From contig OZ244625.1 of assembly GCA_965218555.1 (NCBI GenBank), positions 682,001-746,000 of the forward strand: 64,000 bases of DNA, written 5' to 3'. Under the pieces are notes generated by a model. That model was not told where the DNA came from, made no database searches, and saw only the letters and a program-made list of their open reading frames with translations. Made by a program: the position numbers and the translations under genes. Source of the stretch: JAPPLB01 sp965218555. GTDB taxonomy: Bacteria > Acidobacteriota > Terriglobia > Bryobacterales > UBA6623. How positions within the stretch are numbered: the first letter of the stretch is position 1; the number at the start of each line of letters is the position of its first letter. Positions 41,317 to 50,301 of this stretch are shown here, piece by piece.

Positions 41317-44226
41317 TCAGGAGCCGTCACCATCTTTTGCACCCGGCGAGACCGTAAGATAATGCCCCTCGCGAATACGGGTGGAGCGTAAGCCGTTCCA
41401 GCGTTTAAGATCCCGGACGCTGACGCCGAATCGCTTGGCGATGACTGCCAGCGTGTCCCCTCGACGGATCCGGTAGCGGCTCCCGTCTACCTCAGTAACC
41501 GCCGTTGTCCCACTGCCGCTCTTTGCTGCGGCCGTCCCGCTGACGATGAGCGTCTTGCCCGCGGTGATGCGCGTCCCCCTCAGACCGTTCCAGCGCTGGA
41601 GATTTCTGACGCTCACGCCGAACCGCTCCGCGATATCCCCCAAATTGTCCCCGCGACGGATCGTGTAGACACCGCTCGGGGGCGCCGAGGTGGAGACTCG
41701 CTTGGCGGCGGGCGCGGTGCGCGCATTCCCGGCAGCATTGACCGCGGGATACACCTTGAGGGTATCGCCGGCTGTAATCCGGTTGCCTCGAATGCCATTC
41801 CAGCTTCGAAGCTCGGAAGCGGTGACACCGAACCGTTCCGCGATCGCGCCGAGGTTATCGCCACGGCGAATGGTGTAGATCGTCGGTCTGGATGCACGGG
41901 CCGGCGGCGCTGTCTCCGTCGTCACAGCGGCTCGAACTGGGGCCTCGCTTCCGGCGTTTCTCCGTCCCTGACCGACAATGAGATACTCGCCGGCCGTAAT
42001 CCTCGTGCCGCGCAAACCGTTCCACGCTTTGAGGTCGTCAACCCCCACGCCAAAGCGCCGCGCGATCGACGCGAGGTTGTCGCCGCGGCGAATCCGGTAA
42101 CGCTGCCCGCTCCCGCTGACCGGGTTAGTCGGCGTCCGGCTGCCGCTGTTCGATGCCGCCGGGTTGGATGCCGTCGTCCGCGAATGGGGCCTCACGATCA
42201 AGTATTTACCTTCGCTGATCCGGCTCGACCTCAGCCCGTTCCATCGTTTGAGATCCGCCACGGTGACACCGAAGCGAGACGCGATCGTTGAAAGGTTGTC
42301 ACCGCGGCGAATCCGATACTGCCCACCCCCAGAAGACCCGGCCGCGCCGACGGTAGATCGGCTGCTTGCGGTCCGAGTCGACTGGCTTGCCGTTGGCGAA
42401 CTCGTAACCGGTTTCTCGCCGACGATCAGCCGAGCGCCTGCCCGGATGCTGTTGCTGCGCAGCCCGTTCCAGGCCCTGAGTTGCGCTACGCTGACACCGA
42501 ACCGGCGCGCGATGGTTCCGAGCGTGTCGCCGCTTACAATGCGGTACGTTCGCGAATGTAGCGGGGGACGCGTATTTGCCGAAGCGGCTTTGGCCCCGAC
42601 GCCTTCTTCTTTGACGATCAAATACCGGCCGGCAATGATGCGGGTGCCCGACAGACCATTCCAATTGCGAAGGTTGGCGATCGACGTTCCGAACCGCCGG
42701 GAGATCCCGCCCAGGGTATCGCCGCGCGCGATGCGGTACCTTCCTGTGCCGGGTTCGAGAAAACCACCGGCGCCGCCACCGGATGAACCGTAGTAGCGTA
42801 GTCTCTTCTGCGGCGTGGGAATCGTGAGCCAGGAGCCCGCGGCAAGTCCCTCATCTTGGACTTGGTTGTGGGCCAGGATCTGCGAGTGCTGGATCCTGTA
42901 CCGCTTTGCGATCGCCACGAGGGAGTCCCCATCCTGTACTTTGTGGCGACGCCAAGCGAGACGCTTTTCTTTCGGGATCGTCTGCAGCTCACTGAGGAAA
43001 GTCCCGCCCGATCCTTGCGGCATCCGCAAGTCATAGGAATACGGAGGCGTCGCAGATCGCAGCAGCGCGGGATTCAGTTGCTTGATCGTCTCTGCCGTCG
43101 TGCCCGCTATATCCGCGATGAGATCGAAATGTATCTCCGAGTCTGTTTCGATCGTGTCGTACTCGACTGGCGGCGCCGGATCACTGATCTCAATCCCGTA
43201 CATGTCGAGATTCTTCCCGACGTAAGTCATCGCCAGGATGATCGGGACATAGTTGCGGGTCTCGCGGCGGATAAACCGTCGCCGGCTGTGCGTCCAGAAG
43301 TCCTTGCTCTTGGTGCGCTCGATGGCACGCTGCACCCGATTAGGTCCGCCGTTGTAAGCGGCCATGGCAAGGTACCAATCTCCGAACTGGATATACAGAT
43401 CGAGCAGGTGGCGAGCCGCCGCGCGGGTGGCCTTCTCGGGGTCGTACCGCTCGTCGATATACTTGTCCTGGCGCAGGCCGTACTGGCGGCCCCGAAACTT
43501 CATGAACTGCCACATCCCGGTGGCGCGGGCGCGGGAACGAGCCTTGGGACGGAAACCGGACTCGGCTTGGGCCAAATGAAATAATTCCTGCGGAACGCCT
43601 TCTTCCTCCAGGATGCGCGCGATCATGTCCCGATAGGCACCTGCACGCTCGAGCGTGCGCACCACGGTCTTCTTGCCCCGGCGGCCCGTAAAGTAGTTGA
43701 TAAACTGCACGACCTGCGAGTTCAGGACCACCGGCAACTCGGATTTCGTATTCTTCAGACGCTCCTGACGGGCTCCCTCCAGATCGAAGTCTTCCGGAAC
43801 GGCGATGGCGTTCAACTCGTCAATCAGCGCCAACTCTTCCTCGGAAGCCTGCTCCGACTCCGGAACGATATCGGGCGCGTCCGCCGCCAGATCAGCGAGT
43901 TCGAACGACGGTGTCTCAAGGGGCGGCTCTTCCTCTGCGGCAAGATTGCCTTCCTCCGGTTCCGCGATGATCGGGGCCTCCGCCTCAACCATTTCGGGGG
44001 ATACCGATCCCTCGGCCATCTGTGGATCGGCAGTTTCAGGCTTGACCACGTACTCTTCGCCGAGGGAAGCGTCCGCTGGTTCTGAAACGGTCGATTCCGG
44101 AGGGAGATTCGGCGGCGCCGCGGGCGGGGGAGGGGTCACCCGGGTCCAGGTGCCGATCTCAGACGTACAAGCGAAACATACACTACACACTACCGGAACA
44201 AGCCACTGGCGACCGAGCTTTTTCAT
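41317..44226 (-). CDS. Lytic transglycosylase with eight LysM repeats (MltD-like)
   Basis: A 969-residue envelope enzyme that cuts peptidoglycan glycan strands. Order: lipoprotein-type signal (VVCSVCFAC), an acidic proline/glutamate-rich linker to about residue 165, then the SLT/GH23 domain with catalytic Glu at about 222 (LAQAESGFRPKARSRA), GMWQFMKFRGRQYGL and AMAAYNGGPNRV. From about residue 427 to the end there are eight LysM modules; the last seven share YRIRRGDNL-x-x-IA-x-RFGVSV-x-x-L-x-x-WNGLR almost word for word. Typical MltD has two or three LysM modules. Its promoter is at 44292-44320. Strong affinity for long glycan stretches is likely. Confidence 0.93.
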   Translation of the reverse strand: MKKLGRQWLVPVVCSVCFACTSEIGTWTRVTPPPPAAPPNLPPESTVSEPADASLGEEYVVKPETADPQMAEGSVSPEMVEAEAPIIAEPEEGNLAAEEEPPLETPSFELADLAADAPDIVPESEQASEEELALIDELNAIAVPEDFDLEGARQERLKNTKSELPVVLNSQVVQFINYFTGRRGKKTVVRTLERAGAYRDMIARILEEEGVPQELFHLAQAESGFRPKARSRARATGMWQFMKFRGRQYGLRQDKYIDERYDPEKATRAAARHLLDLYIQFGDWYLAMAAYNGGPNRVQRAIERTKSKDFWTHSRRRFIRRETRNYVPIILAMTYVGKNLDMYGIEISDPAPPVEYDTIETDSEIHFDLIADIAGTTAETIKQLNPALLRSATPPYSYDLRMPQGSGGTFLSELQTIPKEKRLAWRRHKVQDGDSLVAIAKRYRIQHSQILAHNQVQDEGLAAGSWLTIPTPQKRLRYYGSSGGGAGGFLEPGTGRYRIARGDTLGGISRRFGTSIANLRNWNGLSGTRIIAGRYLIVKEEGVGAKAASANTRPPLHSRTYRIVSGDTLGTIARRFGVSVAQLRAWNGLRSNSIRAGARLIVGEKPVTSSPTASQSTRTASSRSTVGAAGSSGGGQYRIRRGDNLSTIASRFGVTVADLKRWNGLRSSRISEGKYLIVRPHSRTTASNPAASNSGSRTPTNPVSGSGQRYRIRRGDNLASIARRFGVGVDDLKAWNGLRGTRITAGEYLIVGQGRRNAGSEAPVRAAVTTETAPPARASRPTIYTIRRGDNLGAIAERFGVTASELRSWNGIRGNRITAGDTLKVYPAVNAAGNARTAPAAKRVSTSAPPSGVYTIRRGDNLGDIAERFGVSVRNLQRWNGLRGTRITAGKTLIVSGTAAAKSGSGTTAVTEVDGSRYRIRRGDTLAVIAKRFGVSVRDLKRWNGLRSTRIREGHYLTVSPGAKDGDGS
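41345..42760 (-). repeat. Seven near-identical tandem LysM modules
   Basis: Within the transglycosylase gene the modules recur about every 190-230 bases, joined by Ser/Thr/Ala/Gly-rich linkers of unequal length. The codon-level similarity is visible on the plus strand as recurring CCGCGGCGAAT and AGCGATTCGGCG-like strings. The first LysM (around 42830-42950) is divergent. Confidence 0.8.
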
Positions 44227-44291
44227 TCGTCTGGAGTGACTTGAACTCCGAGCGGCCTGCGGGGGCCGGGGAACGCTTGCGGGAAGCTTAA

Positions 44292-44320
44292 ATCGTAACA
44301 GACAATCGGACGCAGGTCAA
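44292..44320 (-). promoter_or_regulatory. Promoter of the LysM transglycosylase gene
   Basis: On the minus strand TTGACC (44320-44315) and TACGAT (44297-44292) are separated by 17 bases; five and four matches to consensus. The -10 lies 66 bases before the ATG at 44226. Confidence 0.5.
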
Positions 44321-44347
44321 TAAGCGCTATGGCGCTGTCAACCCAAT

Positions 44348-44373
44348 AGGGGAAGTTCCCCAAGGGAACCCCT
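44348..44373. terminator. Strong hairpin downstream of the aminotransferase gene
   Basis: GTTCCC (44355-44360) and GGGAAC (44364-44369) pair around CAA, extended by AGGG/CCCT outside a three-base bulge. It lies about 65 bases beyond the aminotransferase stop. No T-tract, so only a possible terminator. Confidence 0.3.
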
Positions 44374-44439
44374 CACATGGCGCCTGCGCCCGCTCCCCGT
44401 CCTCTACGGTTCCACACCTCGAAAATACGTGCGCGGCGC

Positions 44440-45594
44440 TCACTCCCCGGACGCTCCCACGTACACCTCTTGAACCCGCCCGACACCTCGTCCGAACTCA
44501 ACGCGTTGTCCAAGCGAATACAGGATGATTTCCAGTCCGGCGATCACGCCAAAGAGATCCGTGAAGTCAAAGTAGCCGAGGTGCGCGATTCGGAAGATCT
44601 CACCCTTCATGGAACCCTGGCCGTTTGCGACGATCGCGCCGAAGCGGGTTTTGAACTGCTCAACGATGTCGTTCGAACTGACGCCTTCGGGCGCCCGAAT
44701 CGACGTCACCGCGCCGGCCGGGGTCCCCTTGGCGAAAAGCTCCAGGCCCAGCGCCCCGGCGGCCGCGCGGGTGGCCTTCGCCAGCAGTTGGGCATTTTCG
44801 ATCAGATTTTCACGCCCCACCTCGCGGATATACCGCAACGTCTCCGACAGACCCAACAAGAGAGAGGTCGCCGGCGTCCAAGGCGACTCGCCCTTTTCAG
44901 CGCTCTTCTTATGCTTCAGCAGGTCGAAATAGTAGTACGTCGGGCTGCGTGGCTCGATCCGCTCCCAGGCCTTTTCACTCAGTGACAAGAAGGCAAGGCC
45001 GGGCGGGATCATCGCCGCCTTTTGTGATCCGCCGATCACGACGTCGAGGCCCCAGCCCTCGATGTCGAGGCGACTCGTGCCGAGGCCGGTGATCGCGTCG
45101 CAGATGAATAGCGCCTCCGTTTTCCCCACCGCTTCAGCCATGCTCTGCACGTCGTGCGAGACGCCCGTCGAGCTTTCCGTCGCCTGCACAAACACGCCGC
45201 GGATCGCCGAGTCCGCATCCAGGGCCGCCGCGACCCGTTCGGGCGTGACGGCCTCACCGTAAGGCGCCTCGAGAACCTGGACGTCCAGCCCGAAAGCCCT
45301 TGTGATTTCCGCCCAGCGCTCACCGAATTTCCCCGCTGCTACTACAACGACCTTGTCGCCTGGGGAGAACAGATTCGACACGGCGCTCTCCATCGCGCCT
45401 GTGCCTGACGACGTGAAGACCATAACGTCATTGGACGTCCCCATGAAGTACTGCAAGTCTGTGATGACCCGCCTGTAGAGCTGACGGAAGTCCTCAGTGC
45501 GGTGATGAATGTCCGCAGCGGCCATGGCGCGCACCGCCGGCGGATAAAGAGGGGTCGGCCCCGGCGTCAAAAGACGAAGCTTGCGAATATGCAT
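44440..45594 (-). CDS. Class V aminotransferase (alanine/serine-glyoxylate type)
   Basis: A 384-residue PLP enzyme of the class V group that includes serine/alanine-glyoxylate aminotransferases. It starts LRLLTPGPTPLYPPAV (the TPGPT signature), has VMVFTSSGTGAMESAVSNL, a cofactor Asp in FICDAITGLGTS, and the PLP-Lys in VVIGGSQKAAMIPPGLAFL. The start at ATG 45594 is judged by the position of TPGPT; the frame is open to 45648. Such genes often sit beside serA in serine synthesis, but here the neighbour is gatA, so the substrate pair is undecided. Confidence 0.88.
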   Translation of the reverse strand: MHIRKLRLLTPGPTPLYPPAVRAMAAADIHHRTEDFRQLYRRVITDLQYFMGTSNDVMVFTSSGTGAMESAVSNLFSPGDKVVVVAAGKFGERWAEITRAFGLDVQVLEAPYGEAVTPERVAAALDADSAIRGVFVQATESSTGVSHDVQSMAEAVGKTEALFICDAITGLGTSRLDIEGWGLDVVIGGSQKAAMIPPGLAFLSLSEKAWERIEPRSPTYYYFDLLKHKKSAEKGESPWTPATSLLLGLSETLRYIREVGRENLIENAQLLAKATRAAAGALGLELFAKGTPAGAVTSIRAPEGVSSNDIVEQFKTRFGAIVANGQGSMKGEIFRIAHLGYFDFTDLFGVIAGLEIILYSLGQRVEFGRGVGRVQEVYVGASGE

Positions 45595-45689
45595 AAAGAA
45601 GGGAATGTCGGACGCGGCTCGCGTTGACTCGAATAAAGTCCTTAGCATAACGGGCGGTGGCGGCCGGCCCGGCTTGGCAACACCGCTCG

Positions 45690-47141
45690 CTATTGGACTC
45701 CGAAACCGCCGGCGCGCTCGAAGGCGTCAGCCAACTTCAGCATGGTCGCCTCGTTGAAATGATCGGCCAGGATTTGCATTCCGATCGGTAGACCTTCAGA
45801 GGTCTTGCCGCAGGGAACGCTAGTGCCGGTGTTGCCCGCCAGACTGCTGGTGAGGGTATAGATGTCCGACAGATACATCTCGAGCGGATCGGACACTTTT
45901 GCACCCAGCTTGAACGCAGGGAACGGCGAGACAGGCGTCACGATCGCATCCACGGTCTGGAAGGCCTTCTTGAAATCGGCGGCGATCAAGGAGCGCACTT
46001 TCTGCGCTTTGCGATAGTAGGCATCGTAGTAGCCGGCGCTCAGCACGTAGGTGCCGAGGATGATGCGCCGGGTGACCTCCGCACCGAAACCGTCAGCGCG
46101 CGTCTTCGCGTACATCTGTTCGAGAGTTTCCGTTTCGTCGGAACGCCGGGTGTAGCGCACGCCGTCGTACCGCGCCAGATTTGCGCTCGCCTCCGCCGTG
46201 CAAATCAGGTAATAGGTCGCTACGGCGTATTCGGTGTGCGGAAGGCTGATCTCCACGATCGAGCAGCCCAGTGATTCGAGAAGCTTGAGCCCGGACTCGA
46301 TGTGCCCCCGCACTTCCGCGTCCAACCCCGCGCCGTAGTACTCCTTAGGAACGCCGATCTTCAGGTCATTGACGTGTCCGTCGAGCGCCCCTCGATAGTC
46401 GGAAGTTTCGACGTTCACGCAGGTCGAATCGTTCGCGTCAGAGCCCGCGATTACGCCCAGCACGGTCGCGGCATCCTTGACCGTGCGCGCGAATGGGCCG
46501 ATGTTGTCGAGCGAGCTCGCGAAGGCCGTCAACCCGTGGCGCGAGACACGCCCGTAGGTCGGCTTCACGCCCACCACACCGCAGAAGGACGCCGGCTGGC
46601 GAATGGACCCGCCCGTGTCAGTGCCGAGCGAAACCGGCGCAAATCCTCCCGCCACCGCCGCCGCCGAGCCCCCGCTCGATCCGCCGGGAACGCGTTCCGG
46701 CGCGGCGGGGTTCCTGACGGGCCCGAAGGCCGAGTTCTCATTGGACGAGCCCATCGCGAACTCGTCGCAGTTCGTCTTCCCGAAGATGACGGCGCCGGCG
46801 TTTTCGAGCCGTTCGACGGCTGTGGCGTCGTAGTGCGCAACGTAGTTCTCAAGGATGCGCGAGCCGCAAGTTGTGCGCAGGCCCTCGGTCATGATGACGT
46901 CTTTCACCGCCACGGGCACGCCGCCCAGCGGACCGGGTTCCCTGCCGGCGACCAACTCGGCGTCGACGCGCTCGGCCGCTGCCATCGCACGCTCGGGGCA
47001 GAAGTGTATGAACGAGTTATATTGCTCATTCTCCGCTTCGGAAACGCGCAGAGCTTCTTGGGCCAGTTCCCCGGCACTGAAGCTGCCGGCGCATAAGCCC
47101 TGCTGAATCTCGTCAATCGTCAGAGTCTTGTAGTTTTCCAT
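45690..47141 (-). CDS. gatA: Asp-tRNA(Asn)/Glu-tRNA(Gln) amidotransferase subunit A
   Basis: Amidase subunit (483 residues) that releases ammonia from glutamine to convert Glu-tRNA(Gln) or Asp-tRNA(Asn). The Ser-cisSer-Lys triad is visible: Lys in VPVAVKDVIMTEG, the cis-Ser in PGGSSGGSAAAVAGG, and the nucleophile in LGTDTGGSIRQPAS. KPTYGRVSRHGLTAFASSLD is a diagnostic GatA segment. It follows gatC on the same strand after 132 bases; gatB is not in this stretch. Confidence 0.96.
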   Translation of the reverse strand: MENYKTLTIDEIQQGLCAGSFSAGELAQEALRVSEAENEQYNSFIHFCPERAMAAAERVDAELVAGREPGPLGGVPVAVKDVIMTEGLRTTCGSRILENYVAHYDATAVERLENAGAVIFGKTNCDEFAMGSSNENSAFGPVRNPAAPERVPGGSSGGSAAAVAGGFAPVSLGTDTGGSIRQPASFCGVVGVKPTYGRVSRHGLTAFASSLDNIGPFARTVKDAATVLGVIAGSDANDSTCVNVETSDYRGALDGHVNDLKIGVPKEYYGAGLDAEVRGHIESGLKLLESLGCSIVEISLPHTEYAVATYYLICTAEASANLARYDGVRYTRRSDETETLEQMYAKTRADGFGAEVTRRIILGTYVLSAGYYDAYYRKAQKVRSLIAADFKKAFQTVDAIVTPVSPFPAFKLGAKVSDPLEMYLSDIYTLTSSLAGNTGTSVPCGKTSEGLPIGMQILADHFNEATMLKLADAFERAGGFGVQ

Positions 47142-47273
47142 CTCGATTACGAAACGGAGCCGTGAGAAGACGGGGCGGTAATGGATCGACGGGGGACGGT
47201 CCTCTTCGCGCCCCCTGCCGGCACTACAAGCAAGCGCGTTGCCTCGGGCGGCGCTCGCCTTTGTTCACCGCCG

Positions 47274-47573
47274 CTAGCGCTCAATCACCTTCGGCACCTT
47301 GAAGTGGCCGGCTCCCGCCAGGGGCGCCTCGCGCAGCGCTTTTTCCTGGTCGAAGGAGGGCGCCGGCGCATCGTCTTTCATCGTTGAGATTGCACTCCCC
47401 TCGTAGATGACCTGAGCCATCGGCTCGACATCGCTGGTGTCGAGTTCGTTCAGCTTATCCACGTAGGTGAGAATCTCTTCCAGTTCTTTGCTGTATTGCG
47501 TGATGGCCTCTTCGCTCAACTCGAGGTTCGCCAGCCGCGCGATATAGCGGACTTCCTTTTTGGTGATCTTCAT
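47274..47573 (-). CDS. gatC: Asp-tRNA(Asn)/Glu-tRNA(Gln) amidotransferase subunit C
   Basis: The 99-residue GatC clamps GatA to GatB. It begins MKITKKEVRYIARLANLELS and continues EELEEILTYVDKLNELDTSDVEPM-like, closing with a C-terminal R-x-D-x-A-type stretch (TMKDDAPAPSFDQEKALREAP) and GHFKVPKVIER, all typical. The ATG at 47573 overlaps the stop of the DciA-like gene by four bases, showing translational coupling; a longer open frame lies in that gene's territory and is not used. Confidence 0.94.
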   Translation of the reverse strand: MKITKKEVRYIARLANLELSEEAITQYSKELEEILTYVDKLNELDTSDVEPMAQVIYEGSAISTMKDDAPAPSFDQEKALREAPLAGAGHFKVPKVIER

Positions 47574-47995
47574 GACCCGCTCGTTTTCCCGGCCGCCTTG
47601 CGGTGGGCGCGAAAGATCCGCCGCAAGTTCGGGTCGCGGATCTCGTCGGCTTCGTCCCCGCCGGCTCCGGACCCACTCGCGCGCGCCGCCCTCGCCGGCG
47701 GCTTTCCGTGGGCACGCCCCAACCGGAAAGTCACGTCCGACAACACGCGCCGTCCCACGGCCTCGTTGAGCTGCCGCGTGATCCGCCATCGCAAGGCGCG
47801 CAGCTCGCTCAGCCACGACGAGTCGGTGACTTCGACGAACAGCTTGTCACCGAACACCCCTAACGGGCGGGTGTGGCAGGCAATCATCTGTCCCACGGTC
47901 GAGGGCCAGTACGTAAGCACAAGGTCTTCGTCGGCGATGGGGTCCGAGACCACTTCGCGATAGACGCTCGGAAGGATTTCCTGGACTTTCTTCAA
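47570..47995 (-). CDS. DUF721/DciA-like protein
   Basis: A 141-residue protein with the DUF721 core: YWPSTVGQMIACHTRPLGVFGDKLFVEVTDSSW followed by LSELRALRWRITRQLNEAVG. DciA is the ancestral bacterial helicase loader; many DUF721 proteins are its homologues. The C-terminal 45 residues are Gly/Ala/Arg-rich and likely disordered. It is first in a three-gene cluster with gatC and gatA. Confidence 0.82.
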   Translation of the reverse strand: MKKVQEILPSVYREVVSDPIADEDLVLTYWPSTVGQMIACHTRPLGVFGDKLFVEVTDSSWLSELRALRWRITRQLNEAVGRRVLSDVTFRLGRAHGKPPARAARASGSGAGGDEADEIRDPNLRRIFRAHRKAAGKTSGS

Positions 47996-48065
47996 GGCAA
48001 GCGAGCCTGACCTGCTCGCGTGAATCGGCTCATTCTAGCACTTGCCTGCGCCAGTCCCGGCTCGA

Positions 48066-49187
48066 CTAGCCCATCGTCTGCAACGACTGCAAGATACCAA
48101 TGATGTGGCCGTAGGCGAACGCGAAGCCTTGCCGCGCGTGCGGGTCGTCATCGTGTCGTGGGACGTGGTCGGGCATCACAATGTGCGGATAGTCGACTTC
48201 CCACAGAGTGCGGGCGACGTTGACCATGTTCATGTCGCCTTCGTCGGGCCAGACTTCCTGGAAGTCGTCGCGGCCGCCGCGGATATTGCGGAAGTGCACG
48301 TTGAAGATCTTCCTGCGTGTGCCGAGGTGGCGGATCACGTCGTGGACCTCTTTGTCGGGATTGTGGAGCATCTCCGCCGTCGTGCCCAGGCACAGGTTCA
48401 GGCCGTGATAGGGACTGTCTTGGATACTCACGAATTTGAAGAGCCCTTCCGGCGTGCCCAGCACACGGACAATCCCCTGATACCCTTCCGGCGGCACGCC
48501 CGGATCATGCGGGTGGCACGCCATGTGAACCTTGTACTCGGCCGCGGCCGGGATCACACGGTCCAGGAAGTACGTAATTCGCTCCCAGGCCTGTTCATCG
48601 TTGACCCTTCCAGCGCGCGTGAGCGGCGGATCGGGCTTGGCTTTCGAGAGGTCCCACGTGCTGTAGGTCGAACCGCCGCGGCCGGGCGTACGCTCGGTGC
48701 GCAAAACGCCGAGCAAGCTCATGTTGTACTTCAGAATGGGGACCCCTGCCTTCGAGCAGGCGATGATCATCTTCTGGATGTGCTCGATATCGCGGTCGCG
48801 CTCGGGCGAATCGGCCATCATGATCGCGCCTCGTTTCTCGCGATCGATATGGCTCGAGCTGAGAAAAGGCAATGCGACCACTTCCAGCTCGATACCGTAC
48901 TTCTCGCACATATCGCGCGTTTGCGCGACTTCCTCATCGAGCCAGTACCCGCGGTCGGCCGGCGGCCGCGGCGGGTAGCCGACGATGTGGTTGAGCCCGT
49001 GCCGCTTGAAGTACTGCAACATCTCCGGATTCGTCGGGCCGCGCTGCGTACCGACGTGCATCCGCATCGGTTTCATTTCGCTTCTCGCGGCAGCGTCGCC
49101 GCCATTGGATGCAGATGGGCCGCAGCCTGCCAGGGCCGCCGCGCCGGCGGCCGTACCGCTTACTGAGATGAATTTCCTTCGATCCAT
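48066..49187 (-). CDS. Tat-exported mannonate-dehydratase-like protein
   Basis: A 373-residue TIM-barrel protein related to UxuA/sugar-phosphate isomerases. Motifs: KYNMSLLGVLRT, HMACHPHDPGVPPEGY, LCLGTTAEML, NVHFRNIRGGRDDFQEVWPDEGDMNM and VMPDHVPRHDDDP, which in UxuA supply the metal and substrate contacts. Unusually it starts with a twin-arginine signal and lipobox (DRRKFISVSGTAAGAAALAGC), so it is outside the cytoplasm, whereas classic UxuA is cytoplasmic. I use the ATG at 49187 directly before the RR motif. The substrate is probably a uronic or aldonic acid but is not proven. Confidence 0.82.
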   Translation of the reverse strand: MDRRKFISVSGTAAGAAALAGCGPSASNGGDAAARSEMKPMRMHVGTQRGPTNPEMLQYFKRHGLNHIVGYPPRPPADRGYWLDEEVAQTRDMCEKYGIELEVVALPFLSSSHIDREKRGAIMMADSPERDRDIEHIQKMIIACSKAGVPILKYNMSLLGVLRTERTPGRGGSTYSTWDLSKAKPDPPLTRAGRVNDEQAWERITYFLDRVIPAAAEYKVHMACHPHDPGVPPEGYQGIVRVLGTPEGLFKFVSIQDSPYHGLNLCLGTTAEMLHNPDKEVHDVIRHLGTRRKIFNVHFRNIRGGRDDFQEVWPDEGDMNMVNVARTLWEVDYPHIVMPDHVPRHDDDPHARQGFAFAYGHIIGILQSLQTMG

Positions 49188-49277
49188 GAGAGTCCCCTTC
49201 ATCCTCCGGCGGATAGTATCCGCCGCACCGCAATGGGAACATTTTTGAACTCACGGTGTCAACCGCAGAGGGGGTTA

Positions 49278-50095
49278 TGTCAACGCAATATAGAAAGTTC
49301 CCCTGTTTGTGCAATCTAGAACGTTCCCCTTTCTCAGCATGGGTTCATTTTGCGTTCGCCGCAGCCCAAGCAGCCCGGAGGGCGACGGGAGCGGCGGCGA
49401 ACGGTGCACTTCGTGCAGCCGACCGCAAACACGGGATTCTGCGCACAATCCCGGGATTTCCCAGCTAACGGCGCTTGAACCCTTGCTCAGGGGAAAGAGA
49501 ATGCCGAGAAATGCCGAGCAACCGTAGACAGGGAAGCCGTGACTTGGCGGCGGGCGCGGCGGTCCGGGCGGCGGTTCTTGGTTTTGTGACCCTTTCGCAC
49601 CCACGGCGAACCGAACGGCCATGCAGACACCTGATTTGCGACCCAGACGCGCCCTCCCTGCGCCTGGGCCGAAGCTCGTCCGCCCGCAGCGCCCGCGCAT
49701 CCTGTGCGGCTCTTTTCGACAGCACGAACGCGCCGCGGGCGCGACAGCCTGGGGCAGCTGGGGGGCACCGGGCAGACCTCAGCCGGCCCGGCCGGGGTTG
49801 CCGGCGCTACGAAGAACAAACTTCGTCGCAGACGCATGGGCGTGATATCACCTCCTCGATTTTTTTCACCGCTTTTTTCTCCGTGGGGGCCAGGATGCCC
49901 GCGGCGCGCGAAGGGCGGCAGCCGCCACAGCGAACGCCGCGCCGACGGCAAGTCGATCTGGATGATTCCCGCCTCCCTGTCGTCATGCTATGCAGGCCGG
50001 GGCGGCAAAAACAAGACTGAAGTGCTTCAGTCCGTCAAGCCGAAGGGAAACGTTCTCCTTCGCTCAGCAGGGGAACTTCTCACATTGCGACGACA
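49278..50095. mobile_element. Non-autonomous IS21-like element (818 bp, no transposase)
   Basis: The left end TGTCAACGCAAT... (49278-49303) is matched in inverted orientation at 50070-50095 (TGTCGTCGCAAT... when reversed), 20 of 26 positions equal, both ending in GTTCCCC. A second copy of the 19-base motif GCAATNTAGAANGTTCCCC follows 26 bases inward on the left (49285 and 49311 starts) and about 25 bases inward on the right (50045-50063). Termini TG...CA with several internally repeated binding sites at each end are the hallmark of IS21-family elements, whose IstA binds them. No istA or istB reading frame remains inside. No clear target duplication. Confidence 0.55.
49822..49893 (+). other. 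Hairpin and two T-runs inside the IS21-like element
   Basis: About 49809-49826 reads ACGAAGAACAAACTTCGT, a self-complementary hairpin, followed within 40-70 bases by ATTTTTTT and CTTTTTTCT. It may end transcription entering the element; distance from the hairpin argues against a classic terminator. Confidence 0.25.
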
Positions 50096-50221
50096 CCGCA
50101 GGGGGCGTCAGGCAGGAGGAGTTCCCGCCTTTCCTGAAAACCGTGCTTCTCTTGGATCAGCCGCTTGAACCGCGGCCTGTAGAGAAGTATCGTAAGCCGG
50201 CTCTTTCTTAGGGAATATCCC

Positions 50222-50250
50222 TTGACAGACTGAATGATTCAGTTCACAAT
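50222..50250 (+). promoter_or_regulatory. Promoter with 15-base palindromic operator in front of the NYN gene
   Basis: TTGACA (50222-50227) and CACAAT (50245-50250) are separated by 17 bases. The spacer contains ACTGAAT-G-ATTCAGT (50229-50243), a perfect palindrome, positioned exactly where a repressor would block RNA polymerase. Confidence 0.6.
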
Positions 50251-50267
50251 GAAATTCTAAGATGAAT

Positions 50268-50293
50268 CCAGGAGTCCCTGCGGGCACTCCTGG
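50268..50293 (+). ncRNA. Leader hairpin 1 of the NYN gene (possible small RNA)
   Basis: CCAGGAGT (50268-50275) pairs with ACTCCTGG (50286-50293). Together with the terminator-like hairpin at 50302-50335 and the promoter at 50222-50250 it would form a transcript of roughly 80 bases, either a small RNA or an attenuated leader. Confidence 0.4.
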
Positions 50294-50301
50294 AGAAGAG
50301 T

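Noticed and set aside
48042..49166. A 374-codon open frame on the plus strand.
   Set aside because: Antisense to the mannonate-dehydratase-like gene; composition is Arg/His/Asp-rich and matches nothing.
49275..49700. Minus-strand open frame inside the IS21-like element as a transposase remnant.
   Set aside because: No IstA or IstB motif (no D-D-E or Walker residues); Pro/Gly/Arg-rich composition indicates non-coding GC-rich sequence.
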